A stretch of 64,000 nucleotides of DNA from positions 124,001 through 188,000 of the forward strand of contig CASDXO010000008.1 in assembly GCA_949285135.1 (NCBI GenBank), given 5' to 3'. A program made the position numbers and the translations under genes. The stretch comes from an uncultured Phascolarctobacterium sp. Lineage in GTDB: Bacteria; Bacillota; Negativicutes; Acidaminococcales; Acidaminococcaceae. A model generated the notes under the pieces. It was not told the origin of the DNA. It was given only the letters and a program-made list of their open reading frames with translations, and did no database searches. Positions 61,445 through 64,000 of this stretch are shown piece after piece; the first letter of the stretch is position 1, and every line of letters starts with the position of its first letter.

Positions 61445-62225
61445 ACCAGCCACCTGTCTGTCCAACCTATTTTCACATTACCAACGCTGCAGGTAAGCTT
61501 ATAGGTATTATTACCAGGAAGCGCAGTCAAAAACTGACCGCTGAAAAAGTTGATTGCATTATAAGTATCTCTGCGCACAGTACCTGCTTTTGTATCCACA
61601 GTAAGAGTTGCCGGATTAGTCAGCAAGGTATCAGCTATACGCATGGACTTTCCGGTTTCAACATGCTTTACTGTTATATCATTCATAGTAGCTGAAGGAA
61701 TAAAGGTAAAACAAGTGGTGTCATTGCACTGCCGGTATTATTGATTTTAAATTCCAGTTCTTTAGCCGGAACATCCACATCAATTAATTCTTCATGTAAT
61801 GAGCCATACCTAAACGGATCAGAAAGCAGAAGCGATGCAGTAACATCCGCTTTAATAAACTGGTAGCCTTCAATAAACTTACTTGTTATCTTACTCAGGC
61901 CAGCTACATTCCAATAGGTTTCATTACCAACAGACAGCTTATAATCTGTGGCATATAGCTTAGCGTACAGATCATTCACCTTAGCGTTATAATCGTCCTG
62001 ATTAGTTCCGGATATATGAAACGTCAGCTTTATCGTCTTACCATCAATATATCCGTCACCTGTAAGCGTGCTGCCATGCGAATAAGCACGCTTTTCAGTC
62101 TTACTTCTTACTGAAACATCTCCGGAACTTTCTAGCTTAAACTTATACGGTAAGCTCTCCCCGTTGATATAAAGCTGATGCTGTGGTTCATTAGGATATT
62201 TAGGATAGAATTCTTCTCTAATCAA
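61441..62225 (-). pseudogene. Distal tail protein (Dit) split by a -1 frame break
   Basis: Two frames together make one Dit-like tail protein. The first, from TTG at 62225 to a stop at 61683, gives 180 residues (LYINGESLPYKFKLESSGD, SLLLSDPFRYGS). The second continues to 61441 (ITVKHVETGKSM, TLTVDTKAGTV, FFSGQFLTALPGNNTY, IGWTDRWL), the normal C-terminus of Dit. Near the TTTT at 61708-61711 the frames join as TPLV then FTFIPSATMNDI if one T is added or the ribosome slips back one base. The second frame's own ATG (61686) has no ribosome site. Hence a one-base deletion, an assembly error or programmed frameshifting. The usual neighbours (tape measure, hub) are in place. Confidence 0.75.
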
Positions 62226-64000
62226 AATATTCTTACACCTCTCATTCCGGCAGCCACAACGCTGTTTACATCGCCCATAAACTCTTCATAATCACTACCG
62301 GTATTGATATCACCGTAATTATTGAATGTCATAACAGCACTGCTCAGATTTTGGTTTTCTTCATTGCCATACATAAAACCAGCAATAGCCTCCAGCACGC
62401 TGCTGCGTAAGGGAATAACAGCTTCCGGATAAGACTTTTCACCGATAAGCGCATGAACAGGGCCAGTAATGATACCGCCAGCAGCAAGATGTGGTTCCTT
62501 ATAACCGAAGTCTATACCATCACCACCGGAACCATAGCTCATAGACTTTGCGTCACTACCTAGGTTAGTAACAGCACCGCTGGCTGCACCTATACTGGCA
62601 GCACCACTCAACCCTGCTGTCAAAAGGCCTGTAGCAACACCGGCAGCTCCCGGATTAAGAACTAATTTCTCCCATGTCGCCGGTGCTAAAGATTCTGCCA
62701 TCGCAGCTCCCTGTGCTGCAATAGCAGCTGTTTCTTTACCCATTAAGGCTTTACTTAATGCAGCTGCAGCAATTCTTTGTACCTGCCATTGCAGGAACAT
62801 CTTGACGATTTCCTTGCCAAGATTCTGCAGCGTTTTACCAAAGTTCTGACCTGAAACAATGGCATTGGCAAAGCCTTGCGCCAAACCATCTTTTAAGGTA
62901 TTTGCTGCCTCTAAAGCAAAAGAAGCGTAGCTTTGTTCAGCTTCCAGCCGCCAGTCGTAATACTGCTGCATAAGCTCCTGCTGCTCCAGCTGATTCTGCA
63001 TGAAGGCAGCCTTTTCCTCAGTAAGATATTCCATGTAGCGTTCAAGCTCGCCTTGCTTCTGCATCTCATCCAGCTCAGCCTTATAAGCCTGCATCAAAGT
63101 TTCCTGTGATAACAGCTGGTCATTCATCTGCTGGTTAATCATTAAACGGTTTTGTGCAGCTTGACTCGCTGCATCTGCTTCCATAGCCTTGCGCTGTTCA
63201 AGCATAGCTGCTGCAGAAGCAATAACATTAGCATCACCAGTCTGCATAGCTCTTTCATACAGCTGCTGTGCCTCTGTTGTAGCATTGGCAAATTTATCCT
63301 GCCATTCCTGTACAGCGTCAATCCTTTGGTCACGTTCTTTTACGATACCTGCATAAACCTTATCAAATTCAGAAAGGCCCTCAATCTGGATATCCATAGA
63401 GAAATTCTTATAATCTCTTTGTAAGTCAATAGTCCTGTCTTTAGCTTCATTCAGCTGCTCATTAATACGGTCAATCTCTCTGGCAATTTTATTTACCCCT
63501 TTGGAGGTTTGCCCACTGTCACCTGCGCCAGTTTCTGCAGGCGCACTGGATTTTAAGCCCAGGTTATCTACATCAGCACTTTTAAAATCATTGACAATAT
63601 CTGTAGGAGCATTTTCTGATTCATAACGGAATTTAAGTTTTACCAGGTTGCTGTCAGCAATCTGCTGATTAGCCTTAGCAGCTTCAATGGTAGCCTGCGC
63701 GCCTTTTTGTACATTATCTGCCCATTCTTTAGCCTGATTGGCAAGGTCACTGCTTGCACCAACCAAAGCCATCAAATTATTAAGACCGGAAGCTGCGCTG
63801 CTTACCATTTCGGCAAACGCATTCTTTATTTCAGCTTCAGCACCGAGAACGCTATTCTGCATGGTTATACAGAAATAATCCCATTGCACAACAAGCCAGT
63901 CCCAATTCTGCCAGATAAGATACGCTGCTGCACCAATACCGGCCGCAGCCAATGCAATCGGGCCAGTTATGCCAGCAAAAGCTGCCGCAGTACTCGCAGC
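62222..64000 (-). CDS. Phage tail tape measure protein (partial, N-terminus beyond right edge)
   Basis: At least 593 codons remain open to the right edge, so the in-frame TTG at 63952 is not the true start. The visible part has Ala-rich membrane-like segments (GIGAAAYLIWQNWDWLVV), long coiled coils (ELDEMQKQGELERYMEYLTEEKA and neighbouring stretches) and a C-terminal region typical of tape measure ends (AAGGIITGPVHALIGEKSYPEAVIPL). The protein sets siphovirus tail length. The stop overlaps the Dit start. Confidence 0.9.
   Translation of the reverse strand, partial: AASTAAAFAGITGPIALAAAGIGAAAYLIWQNWDWLVVQWDYFCITMQNSVLGAEAEIKNAFAEMVSSAASGLNNLMALVGASSDLANQAKEWADNVQKGAQATIEAAKANQQIADSNLVKLKFRYESENAPTDIVNDFKSADVDNLGLKSSAPAETGAGDSGQTSKGVNKIAREIDRINEQLNEAKDRTIDLQRDYKNFSMDIQIEGLSEFDKVYAGIVKERDQRIDAVQEWQDKFANATTEAQQLYERAMQTGDANVIASAAAMLEQRKAMEADAASQAAQNRLMINQQMNDQLLSQETLMQAYKAELDEMQKQGELERYMEYLTEEKAAFMQNQLEQQELMQQYYDWRLEAEQSYASFALEAANTLKDGLAQGFANAIVSGQNFGKTLQNLGKEIVKMFLQWQVQRIAAAALSKALMGKETAAIAAQGAAMAESLAPATWEKLVLNPGAAGVATGLLTAGLSGAASIGAASGAVTNLGSDAKSMSYGSGGDGIDFGYKEPHLAAGGIITGPVHALIGEKSYPEAVIPLRSSVLEAIAGFMYGNEENQNLSSAVMTFNNYGDINTGSDYEEFMGDVNSVVAAGMRGVRIF

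Larger units (their letters stand above)
54247..64000 (-). mobile_element. Left end of a prophage with a siphovirus-like tail
   Basis: Contiguous minus-strand tail and lysis genes (tape measure, Dit, hub, tip, holin, amidase, spanin-like protein) end at a terminator, followed by one AT-rich cargo gene and then host-like genes. The head genes, integrase and the other end lie outside the window on the right. The exact left limit within 53953-54246 is not determined. Confidence 0.85.

Noticed and set aside
62222-63952. TTG at 63952 as the start of the tape measure gene
   Set aside because: The frame stays open for 16 more codons to the window edge; the gene is simply cut.
1-64000. CRISPR arrays and insertion sequences
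   Set aside because: No regularly spaced direct repeats and no transposase-like frames were seen anywhere in the window.

Overview
The window looks like the chromosome of an anaerobic, low-to-mid GC Firmicute, most likely a Negativicute (the Phascolarctobacterium/Acidaminococcus side). This is an inference. RNase J, an L-box lysine riboswitch, an FtsK/SpoIIIE translocase and a type A RNase P RNA point to Firmicutes. The complete anaerobic (cbi-type) corrin pathway and the TAXI-type TRAP transporter fit an organic-acid-using anaerobe. No 16S rRNA or outer-membrane gene is present to settle it. Almost everything reads on the minus strand. The plus-strand genes are a small EF-hand-like protein, an alcohol dehydrogenase and a GNAT acetyltransferase.

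Region by region. (1) 1-13,319 is a long housekeeping run: hflX (cut by the left edge, with an unusual N-terminal JAMM-like motif), a DEAD-box helicase, cinA, rimO, an orphan solute-binding lipoprotein, a YgiQ radical SAM protein, a RodZ-like protein, ftsK and RNase J. (2) 13,462-17,015 is a TAXI TRAP transporter: binding protein, DUF1850 protein and fused permease, with a terminator-like hairpin inside the second gene. (3) 17,230-22,156 holds an EF-hand-like small protein, a P-loop/Asp23 fusion, a PHP phosphoesterase, leucyl aminopeptidase and an SH3-NlpC/P60 hydrolase. (4) 22,222-26,533 is the lysine/diaminopimelate operon dapB-asd-lysC-dapA, under an L-box riboswitch with a near-consensus promoter. 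(5) 26,588-34,223 holds dut, pnp, a zinc-ribbon protein, an unrecognised 513-residue protein, a Nudix hydrolase, an alcohol dehydrogenase, an alpha/beta hydrolase and tRNA-Asn.

(6) 34,281-48,307 is a 14-gene cobalamin operon behind a cobalamin riboswitch: cbiD, cbiL, cbiF, cbiG, cbiH, cbiJ, cbiET, cbiA, cbiB, cobD, a phosphoglycerate-mutase-like gene, cbiP, cobO, cbiC. It covers the steps from cobalt-precorrin-2 to adenosylcobinamide phosphate. Cobalt chelatase and lower-ligand genes are not in the window. The mutase-like gene overlaps cobD and is a candidate for the missing L-threonine kinase. (7) 48,365-53,952 holds a second NlpC/P60 hydrolase, a GT2 glycosyltransferase, RNase P RNA with its own promoter, a 5'-nucleotidase, a LysR regulator and a GNAT acetyltransferase.

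(8) From about 54,000 to the right edge is one end of a prophage with a siphovirus-like tail. Reading from the right edge leftwards: tape measure (cut by the edge), a distal tail protein split by a -1 frame break, the tail hub, a glycine-rich tail-tip protein, a tail protein with two carbohydrate-binding-like modules, holin, amidase endolysin, a 32-residue membrane protein and a coiled-coil protein with spanin-like topology overlapped by a second reading frame. Beyond the lysis cassette, between terminators and with its own promoter, is a very AT-rich gene for a 796-residue Mrr-nuclease/STAND-ATPase protein. It looks like a lysogeny-expressed anti-phage defence gene and is the best candidate for a new system here.
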